NCBI RefSeq assembly: GCF_033843645.1 | Contig: NZ_JAWXVZ010000001.1 | Span: forward strand, 372,001-436,000 | DNA from: Pseudovibrio zosterae | GTDB lineage: Bacteria; Pseudomonadota; Alphaproteobacteria; Rhizobiales; Stappiaceae | Reading direction: 5' to 3' | Length of the DNA: 64,000 nucleotides | Shown: piece after piece, positions 1-7,861 of the stretch | How positions within the stretch are numbered: position 1 is the first letter of the stretch | Layout: each line of letters starts with the position of its first letter | Translations under genes and position numbers: made by a program | Notes under the pieces: generated by a model | What the model saw: the letters and a program-made list of their open reading frames with translations, nothing else | What the model was told of the DNA's origin: nothing | The model's database searches: none

Positions 1-496
1 CGATCGACGGCCATGAGAAGGTGACTTGCGGCCCTTGAAGGCCGTAATCATGGGCGATCTGCGCATGACGGTAGACGGCCGACTCCATCGACGTGTTGAA
101 CCCGTGGACGTAGACGACCGCACTGTCGATAGGGCGGCCGCGGGGCCCGGCTTCGGTTCGAACGGCCTTTCCAAGGGCTGCAAGAGACGGAACCGCCCGC
201 GCGTTGGCAACGGTGAAACTCATCGAGGGATCAGGATTTGCCGCAGAGAACTCCACTTTACCCGGCTTATGGGTTGGCGGGATCGTGATGTCGTACTGCG
301 CGAAAGTAAGTGCGTCACCGCGCTGCGTGGTTCCAGAAAGGTCAGAGGCAACGGTTCTGTTGGTGGCAAGGTATATGCTCTGAACGTCAGCCGTACCGAT
401 CTGGGCGCTCGGCGCAACAAACTCTTTCGGCTTGCCCGCGCAAGCGGCCAGCGTGGAGAGGGACAGGCACAGAAGAAGCGTCACACGAAGGTTCAT
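1..496 (-). CDS. DUF900-type alpha/beta hydrolase lipoprotein, 3' truncated by window edge
   Basis: The frame opens with ATG at 496 and runs off the left edge, so only about 165 residues are visible. The N-terminus is a lipoprotein signal with an LAAC lipobox near residues 16-19, so the protein should be an outer- or inner-membrane-anchored lipoprotein. Around residue 125 the strand VVYVHGFN followed by a run of Ser/Tyr/His and then FSWPS matches the start of the alpha/beta hydrolase fold of DUF900 proteins, whose substrate is not known. The catalytic Ser elbow would lie outside the window. It is the last visible gene of the minus-strand sulfatase locus, 105 nt after the DUF4345 gene, and may or may not be co-transcribed. 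Family call is by motif recognition only. Confidence 0.75.
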   Translation of the reverse strand, partial: MNLRVTLLLCLSLSTLAACAGKPKEFVAPSAQIGTADVQSIYLATNRTVASDLSGTTQRGDALTFAQYDITIPPTHKPGKVEFSAANPDPSMSFTVANARAVPSLAALGKAVRTEAGPRGRPIDSAVVYVHGFNTSMESAVYRHAQIAHDYGLQGPQVTFSWPSI

Positions 497-601
497 TTAA
501 ATTATCTTTCCAGTGTGTTTCTTAGTAGGGGCTTGCATAAGCAAGGTGTTGTTCCGTCACTTGTTTCCCGGCGAACGTCTTTAAGTTCCAAACGCCACGG
601 A

Positions 602-1006
602 TCACGCGTCGCTCGCATTCTTGCTGTTGGGTGCTCTGGTGATGAGATAAAAGCTTGTTCCCGCGAGAATGATTTCCGCGAGCAGGTAGAAGATCAGTAG
701 TGGCTGGGGCCAGCCGTCGAGAAAAAGGCTCAACACTCTGCCTAATGCAATGCCAGTGACAAACACGAAGACACTCCACAGCGCAGGCATCCGCAGGTCG
801 GCGCGTACGGCACCGGCCAGCCAAAAGATGATCATGCCGAGGTACAGTCCCATGATCGCACGGAAGAGGTGCTGCATGGTTAAATCTGGGTCGCTGAGGC
901 CGTAGAGCCAAGGCAGGCTCTTGTCCGGCAGCGCACCGTAGGAGAGCGCCACAGGCACAAGGCCGATGCCCATTGCCAGCAGGAACAGCCTCTGAGCCTT
1001 ATCCAT
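602..1006 (-). CDS. DUF4345-type small integral membrane protein
   Basis: A 134-residue protein with four probable membrane helices (about residues 5-25, 46-66, 74-92 and 100-122) and the motif RAIMGLYLGM in helix 2, which is characteristic of DUF4345 proteins. No reaction is known for the family. The ATG at 1006 overlaps the end of the formylglycine-generating enzyme gene by 8 nt, so the two are very likely translated from the same message. Nothing in the sequence shows a catalytic centre; a helper role for the membrane-linked sulfatase locus is only a guess from position. Confidence 0.72.
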   Translation of the reverse strand: MDKAQRLFLLAMGIGLVPVALSYGALPDKSLPWLYGLSDPDLTMQHLFRAIMGLYLGMIIFWLAGAVRADLRMPALWSVFVFVTGIALGRVLSLFLDGWPQPLLIFYLLAEIILAGTSFYLITRAPNSKNASDA

Positions 1007-1922
1007 CAGTGTCCCCCATGCTTTTTACGATACGAAAGCCAATGTGCGCGGTACTGAAATCGCGCTCGAGGCTCTCGCGCGCGGCGACCCTGTATCTTTG
1101 GCAGTAGTCCTCGCTACAAAGAAACGAGCCGCCCTTGATCGTGAAACGCGGCACGGCGGGTGCGAATGGACTGTCGGTCCATTCCCAGACATTCCCAATC
1201 ATGTCGTAGGCACCTGTCAGTCCCGGCTCATAACAACCTACCGGCGCTGTCCCCGCGAAACCGTCCCGCCGGGAGTTGAGCACCGGAAAAAGGCCCGTCC
1301 AGATATTGGCACGGGCGCTGCCATCGGGCGCGCGGATGCCCGAATGCGGGTCCATCGGATCGAACAAACCCATGCTGGCCGCGTATTCCCATTCCACCTC
1401 AGTCGGAATCCGTCCGCCCACCCAAGCTGCATAAGCCTTGGCGTCATTCAGTGTGACATGCACGACAGGGTGCAGGTCGCGACCCACCAGGTCGGATCCT
1501 GCTCCATCCGGCGTGCGCCACGTTGCGTCGGCGTCCAGAGACCACCAGGAAAGGAATACTTCGGGCGTATCGCTTTCGCTGAACTGTGCCGAACCGCCAT
1601 TGCGTTCAGCCTCGGTGACATACCCAGTCTCAGCAACAAACGCTGCGAACTGGCTGTTCGTGACCTCGTGGGCCTGCAGGCGGAAAGGCGAAACAAGCAC
1701 CTTCCGGGGCGGGCCCTCCTCGGGAAACACAGGATCAACGCCCATGACGAATCCGCCGCCGGGGATTTCGACGAACTCACCAAGGTCGGCCTCGTTCAGG
1801 GAACACGCCAGTTCTGTTTGAGGTGAAGAAATGACATGCTGCGAAAGTCCCACGGCAGCGACCGCGACAACGGTCACTGCCAGCGCACCTGCGCCGAGCC
1901 ATAGAGGACGTTTATTGGGCAA
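999..1922 (-). CDS. formylglycine-generating enzyme (sulfatase-modifying factor)
   Basis: SUMF1/FGE-fold protein. FGE oxidises the Cys of the sulfatase C-x-P-x-R motif to formylglycine using oxygen. The two copper-binding active-site cysteines of true FGEs are present near the C-terminus in LCSEDYC followed by QRYR, and the fold landmarks GGGFVMG, HPVVHV, WEYAA, NVWEWT and GGSF are all there in order. A single N-terminal membrane helix (about residues 8-26) should tether it facing the periplasm. I chose the TTG at 1922: it sits one base after the stop of the upstream DJ-1 gene with GGAG seven bases before it. An ATG exists at 1967, but its extra residues read the DJ-1 3' end in another frame, and the paralogous DJ-1 gene gives the same spurious extension (see 3384-4217). 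The likely client is the Cys-type sulfatase in the same operon. Confidence 0.85.
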   Translation of the reverse strand: MPNKRPLWLGAGALAVTVVAVAAVGLSQHVISSPQTELACSLNEADLGEFVEIPGGGFVMGVDPVFPEEGPPRKVLVSPFRLQAHEVTNSQFAAFVAETGYVTEAERNGGSAQFSESDTPEVFLSWWSLDADATWRTPDGAGSDLVGRDLHPVVHVTLNDAKAYAAWVGGRIPTEVEWEYAASMGLFDPMDPHSGIRAPDGSARANIWTGLFPVLNSRRDGFAGTAPVGCYEPGLTGAYDMIGNVWEWTDSPFAPAVPRFTIKGGSFLCSEDYCQRYRVAARESLERDFSTAHIGFRIVKSMGDTDG

Positions 1923-1923
1923 C

Positions 1924-2748
1924 TCAGCGCTCCGCGAGTAGTTCGAGGATGCGGTGAGCAGTCTCATAGCCGCTGTTCTGGTTCTGGCCAGTTACCAGAT
2001 TGCCGTCGACTACGGTGTGCGTCGCAAAGAAGTCGCGCCAAGCGGTTTCGGCCTCAAACACAGCGTTCATGGAACGCATTTCGCTCTCAGGGTGCAAAGG
2101 CGTGATTTCGATGCCCAGCTCCTTTATCTGTTTGTCGGTGACGCCTGTCACCCGGCGGCCTTCGATGAGGGGTGAGCCCTCTGTATTTTGAGCGTTCACC
2201 AGACCGAGCGCCCCATGGCAAACCGACCCAAGGACGGCACCTTGAGCGTTAGCCTTGGTAATGACTTGGGCAAGCTCATCGCTTTGCGCCAGGTCATAGG
2301 CCGCGCCCCAGCCACCAGCCAGGAAGATCACGTCGTAGGCACTGGGATCGACTTCGGTGATGGGAAGGGAGTCCCGTAGCATCGCCATTGCCGCAGGATC
2401 CTTCTTGAAACGCAGGTCTTCGGGCGTTGCCAGCGGCCAACTCATCGACCACGGCTCGACCGGGATCTCCCCGCCCTTTATCGAGGCGATGTCGACGTCC
2501 AGTCCGGCTTCGAGAAAGGCGTAGTAGGGAACCGTCATTTCCGATCCGAACACCCCGGTGGCTCGGCCCGTTTTGCCAAGTGTGTCATGGCTGGTAGTTA
2601 CGATCAGTGCGCGATGTCCCGCCAGATCAAACTCAGGGATTTCGTGGTGAGGGTGAAAGCCCATCGCCTTAAGCGTCGGCGGCAAGCCGAAATAGATGGC
2701 GACAGCTAACAGGGCGATGATGCCAAGGGAATATCGAAGCCAAGACAT
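1924..2748 (-). CDS. membrane-anchored DJ-1/PfpI family protein (copy A)
   Basis: 274 residues. An N-terminal membrane helix (residues 4-24) is followed by a HHEIPEFDL linker and a DJ-1/PfpI domain of the Hsp31-like type. The nucleophile elbow is GSVCHGALGL, giving the expected Cys-His pair near residue 175. The loop that is usually GGHG in Hsp31-like proteins reads GGWGAAYDL, so the His is replaced by Trp. Family members act as glyoxalase III/deglycase-like enzymes, chaperones or proteases; which applies here cannot be told. It is clearly a paralogue of the protein at 3384-4217, with the same anchor, linker and C-terminal SGYETAHRILE. The gene ends 1 nt before the FGE start codon, which indicates translational coupling. 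Confidence 0.85.
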   Translation of the reverse strand: MSWLRYSLGIIALLAVAIYFGLPPTLKAMGFHPHHEIPEFDLAGHRALIVTTSHDTLGKTGRATGVFGSEMTVPYYAFLEAGLDVDIASIKGGEIPVEPWSMSWPLATPEDLRFKKDPAAMAMLRDSLPITEVDPSAYDVIFLAGGWGAAYDLAQSDELAQVITKANAQGAVLGSVCHGALGLVNAQNTEGSPLIEGRRVTGVTDKQIKELGIEITPLHPESEMRSMNAVFEAETAWRDFFATHTVVDGNLVTGQNQNSGYETAHRILELLAER

Positions 2749-2845
2749 TCAGATTTACTCCAAGTGAACGATCTACTGACAATTTGGGGGACGAAGGGGC
2801 GGCCCTCTCCAATCCCACTCACACGAATGTCGCGACATTCGCGCG

Positions 2846-3352
2846 TCATTGAATGGCATATTTCAGGGCCGCTAATCCGGAGCCCAGACCGCCTGCGAAC
2901 AGTGCCCCACCGAACGCGAGCCAACAACTATGATTAATCACCCAGCCAACCCGTGCGCCGAGTATGATGAGGATGGCCACGCAAAACGCTTGGGACAGCA
3001 TTGTCGCAGTTTGCATTGTCAGCCATTCCAGACCTCCGGCGATGAACAGCGCCGTGGGCGCATTCGCGACGATCAGCATCGGGTGGTTGTTCGACCACGC
3101 GGTTTGCGTAGCCTTTAGAGTTAGCATCCGTTCGCCTGTCTCCATCGCATGAGACAGAAGTGCTGCGAATGAGCGGACCAGTGTGACCGCAAGAACAGAT
3201 CCAAACAGGACCAAGGCTGGCTCAAAAGGAGCCTCGGGCGTATCACCCAATGCCATGAGCAGGCTAAGCACCAAAATGGCACCGTAGATGAGGCCAAAGG
3301 CTCTTTTTTCTAACGGCTGCCAGCCCAAGTGTGCTGCGTGAGCGATGCGCAT
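2846..3352 (-). CDS. five-helix membrane protein of unknown function
   Basis: 168 residues with about five hydrophobic segments (roughly residues 20-40, 47-72, 80-103, 110-128 and 133-155) and short polar loops. I do not recognise the family. The start used is the ATG at 3352, preceded by AGGAG about ten bases upstream. A longer reading from 3442 would overlap the upstream DJ-1 gene and merely translates its 3' end out of frame. The gene sits between the two DJ-1/PfpI paralogues, 31 nt after copy B, and is part of the same minus-strand unit. A transporter-like or signalling-membrane role is possible but unsupported. Confidence 0.6.
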   Translation of the reverse strand: MRIAHAAHLGWQPLEKRAFGLIYGAILVLSLLMALGDTPEAPFEPALVLFGSVLAVTLVRSFAALLSHAMETGERMLTLKATQTAWSNNHPMLIVANAPTALFIAGGLEWLTMQTATMLSQAFCVAILIILGARVGWVINHSCWLAFGGALFAGGLGSGLAALKYAIQ

Positions 3353-3383
3353 TTCTTGGCTCCTGTGCCAGACCTGCTCGGGA

Positions 3384-4217
3384 TCAGACGTTGCGTTGCG
3401 TAGCCATCTTTTCGAGGATACGGTGCGCAGTCTCATAACCACTGTTCTGGTTTTGGCCGGTTACCAGATTGCCGTCGATCGAGGTGTGCGTGGCAAAAGG
3501 GTCACGGAATGCGTGCTGGCATTCGAAGATCGCGCCAAGTTTACGCAGCTCTTCCTCGGGGTGCTTGGGTGTGACTGCGATGCCGAAGGTATTGATCTGA
3601 CCGTTCGTTACGCCGGTGACGCGGCGGCCTTTGACCAACGGTTCGCCATCCAGACCTTTAGCGCCGCACAGACCAAGGGCGCCGTGGCAGACAGAGCCAA
3701 GGATCTTGCCTGCGGCATTGGCGCGGGTGATGAAATCAGCCAGTTCCTCGCTTTGCATCAAGTCATAGGCCGCACCCCAGCCTCCGGCCATGAAGATCAC
3801 GTCGTAGTCATTAGGATCCAGATCGGCGACGGCCTTGGAGTTCTTGAGGTCGTGCATCGCCTTGCTGTCGGTCATGAAACGCTTGTCGTCGTGACAGGCA
3901 AGTGGCCACGTCCAGGACCAAGGCTGGATCGGGATTTCACCGCCTTTGGGCGAGGCCATATCGACCTCCATGCCTGCATTGACGAACGCATAGTATGGCA
4001 CCGTGAACTCGGATCCGAAGGCCCCGGTGGGCTTTGTGGTTGGATCCAGGCGGTTGTGGTTGGTGCAGATCACGAGCGCTCGGCGGCCCTGCATGTCGAA
4101 ATCCGGGATAGTATAGTGCCTATGAATGCCCAGAAGACGCAGGAATGCGGGCAGATAGAGATACGTGAGAATGGCCAGCAGGGCCAAGACAACAAGGGCG
4201 ACAACGATGAAGGTCAT
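3384..4217 (-). CDS. membrane-anchored DJ-1/PfpI family protein (copy B)
   Basis: 277 residues with a strongly hydrophobic N-terminal helix (residues 2-25), a HRHYTIPDFDM linker, and a DJ-1/PfpI domain with nucleophile elbow GSVCHGALGL and the GGWGAAYDL loop. It shares long stretches with copy A (for example GSEFTVPYYAF, KGGEIP, GRRVTGVT, NLVTGQNQNSGYETAHRILE), so the two arose by duplication within this locus. Both keep the Cys-His pair, which argues that both are active. The first gene of the tandem follows the sulfatase by 67 nt. The N-terminal anchor suggests that the domain works at the membrane; which face it occupies is not clear from the sequence. Confidence 0.85.
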   Translation of the reverse strand: MTFIVVALVVLALLAILTYLYLPAFLRLLGIHRHYTIPDFDMQGRRALVICTNHNRLDPTTKPTGAFGSEFTVPYYAFVNAGMEVDMASPKGGEIPIQPWSWTWPLACHDDKRFMTDSKAMHDLKNSKAVADLDPNDYDVIFMAGGWGAAYDLMQSEELADFITRANAAGKILGSVCHGALGLCGAKGLDGEPLVKGRRVTGVTNGQINTFGIAVTPKHPEEELRKLGAIFECQHAFRDPFATHTSIDGNLVTGQNQNSGYETAHRILEKMATQRNV

Positions 4218-4284
4218 GCCAGTTCTCCGAATTGCGGTGTTTGTATGTGCGCCTCTTGGGCTGGCGCACTAATTGTAAGTTGGA

Positions 4285-6060
4285 TTAGTGGGCTGAACGG
4301 CGGACAAGCATCCGGACAAGGCGGAAGAGCGCGTAAACGCTGATCAACAGCATCAACACCAGCCCGGCTAGATACGGCCAGTATTTGCTGACGGTCTTTT
4401 CCAGGAGGTTCGAGAAGAGCTGCGCCTCGGCATAGTCCTCTTGTCCCAGCTCGAACACGCCAACATCTGCCACGTAGGCTTCGTATTCGGACTTAAGCTC
4501 CGCAAAGAGTTCCGGGTTCTCGCCGGACAGGTCGGTGGTTTCACCCGGATCGACGGATAGATCGAAAAGCCGCCAGGTAAAATCGCCACGCGGCAACGCG
4601 GTACGCACCAGCTTCCAGTTGCCGCGATAAAGCGCGGCATTCCCGCTTACCTCACCTGCGAAGCTTTCATCGGCGCCGCGGGTTTCGGTCGTCTGATCGG
4701 AAAGAACCGGAAGGATGCTCTTGCCGTAAAGAGTGCCAGGGTCATACGCCACACCTGCAGCTTCAAGTAGGGTCGGCATCAGGTCGGACACGTGCACAGG
4801 GGCTTGCTGAATTCCGCTTGCCGCAACACCGGCGCCCGCAATGACAAGCGGCACACGAAGTCCGCCTTCTGAGGAGTAGAACTTGTACAGGTTGAACGGT
4901 GAGGCCTCAACAGAAGCCCATTCGGGCCCGATTGCGGTCAGGCTGCCTGGAAGGCCCATGTTTTCTGGGGAGGTGTCATAGCCTTCAAGACGATGGATCC
5001 CGTTCAACAGAAGATCGAACACTGGGTTCTCAAGGGACGTCACCCCCGATTCAGCCCCGTTGTCAGACGTGATGACGACAATTGTGTTGTCCAGCTGTCC
5101 GTTGGCCTCCAGATGATCCAGCAGGCGCCCGATATGGAAATCGGCTGACTCGATCATGGCGGCATGAACCTGCATTGCGCGTGTGGCTTCGGCCTTTTCT
5201 GCCGCAGAGAGGTCATCCCAGACGCGGTGGTCCTCATGAACCGGGGCCAAGGTCGTGGTTTCTGGCACGAGGCCGAGATCGATGACCCGTTCCAGACGTT
5301 CTTTGCGCATCACGTCCCATCCGGCGTCGAACACTCCGTCATAACGTTCGATGAACTCGAGCGGGGCCTGAACCGGGATGTGAGCGGCCTGAAGAGACAG
5401 GAAGCCGAAGAACGGTTGATCCGCATCGCCTTCGTCGATGTAGCGGATCATCTGGTCAACGAGATTGCGGGAGGAATAGAAATCCTCGGGCAGACGGACG
5501 GGTTTGCCGTCCTCGAACCAAGGGACCTCCGGGTAACCTGGCAGATAGTGGCGGTGGTCGTAATTGCTGCCGCCCGTCGAGTCCATCACGTAAGATCGGT
5601 CAAAGCCGAAATGGTTGGGCAGGTTCTTGCCCTTTGCTCCGATGCCCCATTTCCCGGTCACGTAAGTTTGGTATCCGGCTTCTGACAAGATCGTCGCAAT
5701 GGTCGCCTGATCTTTGTCCCAAACCATGGAATAGCCGGGCAGCTCGCGCTGCTCAGGCGTCACCGTTTCGACCAGCGTGCCCATACCCGTCTGGTGATTG
5801 TCTTGGCCGGTCATCAGCATGGCCCGGCTTGGCCCGCAGAACGGGGAGGAGTAATAGCGCGAAAAGAGTGTACCTGACTGCGCCAACCTGTCGATGTTCG
5901 GGGTACGCGCATCACTGCCATAGGCACCGAAACCGGTAAAACCGACATCGTCAAACAGAACGACTAAGATATTCGGTCGCGCATCCTGGCCAAATGCCGG
6001 GAGTGCCGTCGCGAGGCAAAGGCTCAGCGCACCGAGCACGGCTCGGGTAAAGTTCGTCAT
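4285..6060 (-). CDS. Cys-type sulfatase (arylsulfatase family) with C-terminal membrane anchor
   Basis: About 591 residues. A Sec signal peptide (residues 1-25) is followed by PNILVVLFDDVG with the metal-binding DD pair (residues 37-38) and by the sulfatase signature SPFCGPSRAMLMTG, whose Cys75 is the residue converted to formylglycine. GKWGIG and TSDNGAE supply further conserved metal/sulfate residues. The C-terminus ends with a membrane helix (AGLVLMLLISVYALF) and a basic tail, unusual for soluble periplasmic arylsulfatases. I use the ATG at 6060 because it begins the signal peptide and has GAGAAG upstream. An ATG at 6126 overlaps the preceding stop as ATGA and would add 22 residues before the signal peptide. 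The FGE in the same operon is the obvious activator. Substrate unknown. Confidence 0.9.
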   Translation of the reverse strand: MTNFTRAVLGALSLCLATALPAFGQDARPNILVVLFDDVGFTGFGAYGSDARTPNIDRLAQSGTLFSRYYSSPFCGPSRAMLMTGQDNHQTGMGTLVETVTPEQRELPGYSMVWDKDQATIATILSEAGYQTYVTGKWGIGAKGKNLPNHFGFDRSYVMDSTGGSNYDHRHYLPGYPEVPWFEDGKPVRLPEDFYSSRNLVDQMIRYIDEGDADQPFFGFLSLQAAHIPVQAPLEFIERYDGVFDAGWDVMRKERLERVIDLGLVPETTTLAPVHEDHRVWDDLSAAEKAEATRAMQVHAAMIESADFHIGRLLDHLEANGQLDNTIVVITSDNGAESGVTSLENPVFDLLLNGIHRLEGYDTSPENMGLPGSLTAIGPEWASVEASPFNLYKFYSSEGGLRVPLVIAGAGVAASGIQQAPVHVSDLMPTLLEAAGVAYDPGTLYGKSILPVLSDQTTETRGADESFAGEVSGNAALYRGNWKLVRTALPRGDFTWRLFDLSVDPGETTDLSGENPELFAELKSEYEAYVADVGVFELGQEDYAEAQLFSNLLEKTVSKYWPYLAGLVLMLLISVYALFRLVRMLVRRSAH

Positions 6061-6122
6061 GTAAGCTTCTCGTTTTGTTGCGTTCATAGCAAAGAGCCGC
6101 GCCCTGTTGGCGCGGGTAATGG

Positions 6123-6761
6123 TCATGGTTTGGCCAATCCTGCCTTACCAAGACGCCAGCGCAGCGTGTCGATGCGGTCCTGACCAAAGAATGGCTCGCC
6201 CTCGAACACCATGGTCGGCACGCCCCAATGGCCGGAGGCATCCAGCGCAGCTTGGTTGGCTTCGATCTCGGTCGTTGGGTCATTCGCGGCTATTGCGGCG
6301 TCCATTTCCGCAAGATCAAGGTTGGCCTTGGCGGCTGCGCGGGCGAGCCTGTCGCCCTCGTTCCAACCCGGTGTGCCGCCCCAGATCAATGCGGAGACGT
6401 GATAGGCAAATTCCAGCCCCTTGCCACGCCGTTCGGCTTCTACGCCAAGGCCGGTCAAGCGATGGATGTAAGGTTGCTCGCTTGCGACTTCGAACGTTTC
6501 AAGATCCTGCACGACCGGATCCGGCACGGGCCGTCCAAAAGGCAGTCCGAGGAACTCGGCGCGCCGCACCATGTCCAACATGATGTAGCGCACCCGGCGC
6601 GGATCATCGGAAAACAGCGCGTCTTTCGCGCGCACTGCAATTGGCAGCACCGGGCGAAACCGCAGGTTCACATCGAAGTCGTCGCGCAGCTTCAACAGAT
6701 CGGGCGTGACAAGGTAGGAATAGGGGCTTCTGAAGGACCAGAATACGTCGACAGATCTCAT
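6123..6761 (-). CDS. DsbA-family / 2-hydroxychromene-2-carboxylate isomerase-like protein
   Basis: 212 residues beginning VDVFWSFRSPYSYL, the typical first strand and SPYSY turn of the HCCA isomerase/GST-kappa branch of the DsbA superfamily. The C-terminal GHWGVPTMVFEGEPFFGQDRIDTLRWRL is the classic cis-Pro (GVPT) end of this fold. There is no CxxC, so it is not a disulfide oxidoreductase; members bind glutathione and isomerise aromatic-degradation intermediates. There is no signal peptide, so it is cytoplasmic. It heads the sulfatase operon and its stop overlaps an in-frame ATG of the sulfatase (ATGA). Co-occurrence with a sulfatase could mean processing of an aromatic released from a sulfate ester, which is inference. 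Confidence 0.8.
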   Translation of the reverse strand: MRSVDVFWSFRSPYSYLVTPDLLKLRDDFDVNLRFRPVLPIAVRAKDALFSDDPRRVRYIMLDMVRRAEFLGLPFGRPVPDPVVQDLETFEVASEQPYIHRLTGLGVEAERRGKGLEFAYHVSALIWGGTPGWNEGDRLARAAAKANLDLAEMDAAIAANDPTTEIEANQAALDASGHWGVPTMVFEGEPFFGQDRIDTLRWRLGKAGLAKP

Positions 6762-6819
6762 TATCTTTATGTCTCCGAGCTTGGGGCGGCGATGCGCTGA
6801 TTGATGGGGCGACTGCGTC

Positions 6820-7770
6820 TCATTGGCGGCGGAGAGACACCGTGATTTCGGTGTCAGGGTTCAAATCACCATTCGGATCGGCAAAAATCCCTTCGGGAAA
6901 CGAAACGGAGAGGGGCGTGTCAGCTGTATCGAGGCACAGCAGATGATTGTTGTCGCCATCTCCCAGATCGGCCAGTACAGTTGGCGTGACAGTCCGCTCT
7001 GTTCCGTCTTCGGCGCGTACGGTCACACGGTAGAGATCTCGCTCCGCATCGCCTGGCTCATCGCCATTTTCAAGCGTAACGCCTCCAGCCCAGACCACTC
7101 GCACAGCTTGTTCAATGCCCTCTGACGGGCAGTCTGTGCCATCTGTGCGCCGCTGGCCGAGACCTTGATCTGGAGTCAAAGGGTCAACGACTTCGGCCAT
7201 CACGAGGCTCGGACCGGATGCCAGTGGCGTGACCTCGACCTGTGCGCCGCGGAAATCCAACACGCCGTCGATTGAGTGAAGATGCCCGACAACCTCAACC
7301 GACACCGGCGGATCAGACTTTGCGTCCCCGAATTCCCCAACCAGCAACACCGTGCGCAACTCGCCGGGGTCAGTCGCAGGGAGTAGGGTGACGCAGAGTG
7401 TTTCGCCCGTCGCACCGGACGCGGTGGTGACCTTGAAATCTCCCGCCTGCATCGTTGTGTGGTCAATCTCACTCGAGAAGATCACCGGCATGCCATCCTT
7501 GCCGGGCGCGCCCCGGCAGATCAGCCGGGAAAGAATAGGCAAGCCGTTGTCGAGCCCGAAGAAGGCCGAGAGAAGTTCGGCGGATCGATCGCCGTTTTCG
7601 CTTGGTAAACTGGCATTTTCGGTTGTGTCGATCAGGTCAGAGCTGGTGACATCGGCCAAGGTGGGTGAGACACTCATCATCACGCAGGACAACGCCGCGA
7701 CCAAGCGCCCAAAAAATGCACGACGGGTGCGGCTTCTGTTCTGAATAACAACTTGCAAAATGCGTGGCAT
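6820..7770 (-). CDS. exported protein of unknown function
   Basis: 316 residues. The N-terminus has a basic stretch with RTRRAFFGRL followed by a hydrophobic core and a probable cleavage after TLADV, so it is exported; the twin arginine makes a Tat signal possible but not proven. The mature part is acidic, rich in short beta-like segments and contains six Cys residues. It carries phrases such as VIFSSEIDHTTMQAGDFKV, reminiscent of Ig-like repeats, but I cannot assign a family. The start at 7770 has GAGG six bases upstream, lying inside one arm of an imperfect inverted repeat (7775-7815). It lies between the AraC regulator and the sulfatase operon, 58 nt before the latter, and may be its first gene. 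Confidence 0.6.
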   Translation of the reverse strand: MPRILQVVIQNRSRTRRAFFGRLVAALSCVMMSVSPTLADVTSSDLIDTTENASLPSENGDRSAELLSAFFGLDNGLPILSRLICRGAPGKDGMPVIFSSEIDHTTMQAGDFKVTTASGATGETLCVTLLPATDPGELRTVLLVGEFGDAKSDPPVSVEVVGHLHSIDGVLDFRGAQVEVTPLASGPSLVMAEVVDPLTPDQGLGQRRTDGTDCPSEGIEQAVRVVWAGGVTLENGDEPGDAERDLYRVTVRAEDGTERTVTPTVLADLGDGDNNHLLCLDTADTPLSVSFPEGIFADPNGDLNPDTEITVSLRRQ

Positions 7771-7774
7771 GAGT

Positions 7775-7815
7775 CCCTCGGAATATTATGCTTACGCAGA
7801 ATATACTCCGAAGGG
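7775..7815 (-). promoter_or_regulatory. imperfect inverted repeat covering the SD of the exported unknown
   Basis: The left arm CCCTCGGAATAT and right arm ATATACTCCGAAGGG can pair with a few mismatches around a ~15-nt loop. On the minus strand the arm nearest the gene contains the GAGG ribosome-binding site of the gene starting at 7770. It lies in the 91-nt gap downstream of the AraC gene, so it could be a regulator operator, the AraC-gene terminator or a translational control hairpin. Confidence 0.35.
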
Positions 7816-7861
7816 TGCGTCGTTCGACCGCAGGTCAGGATCACCTACGGCCAGAGACTAT

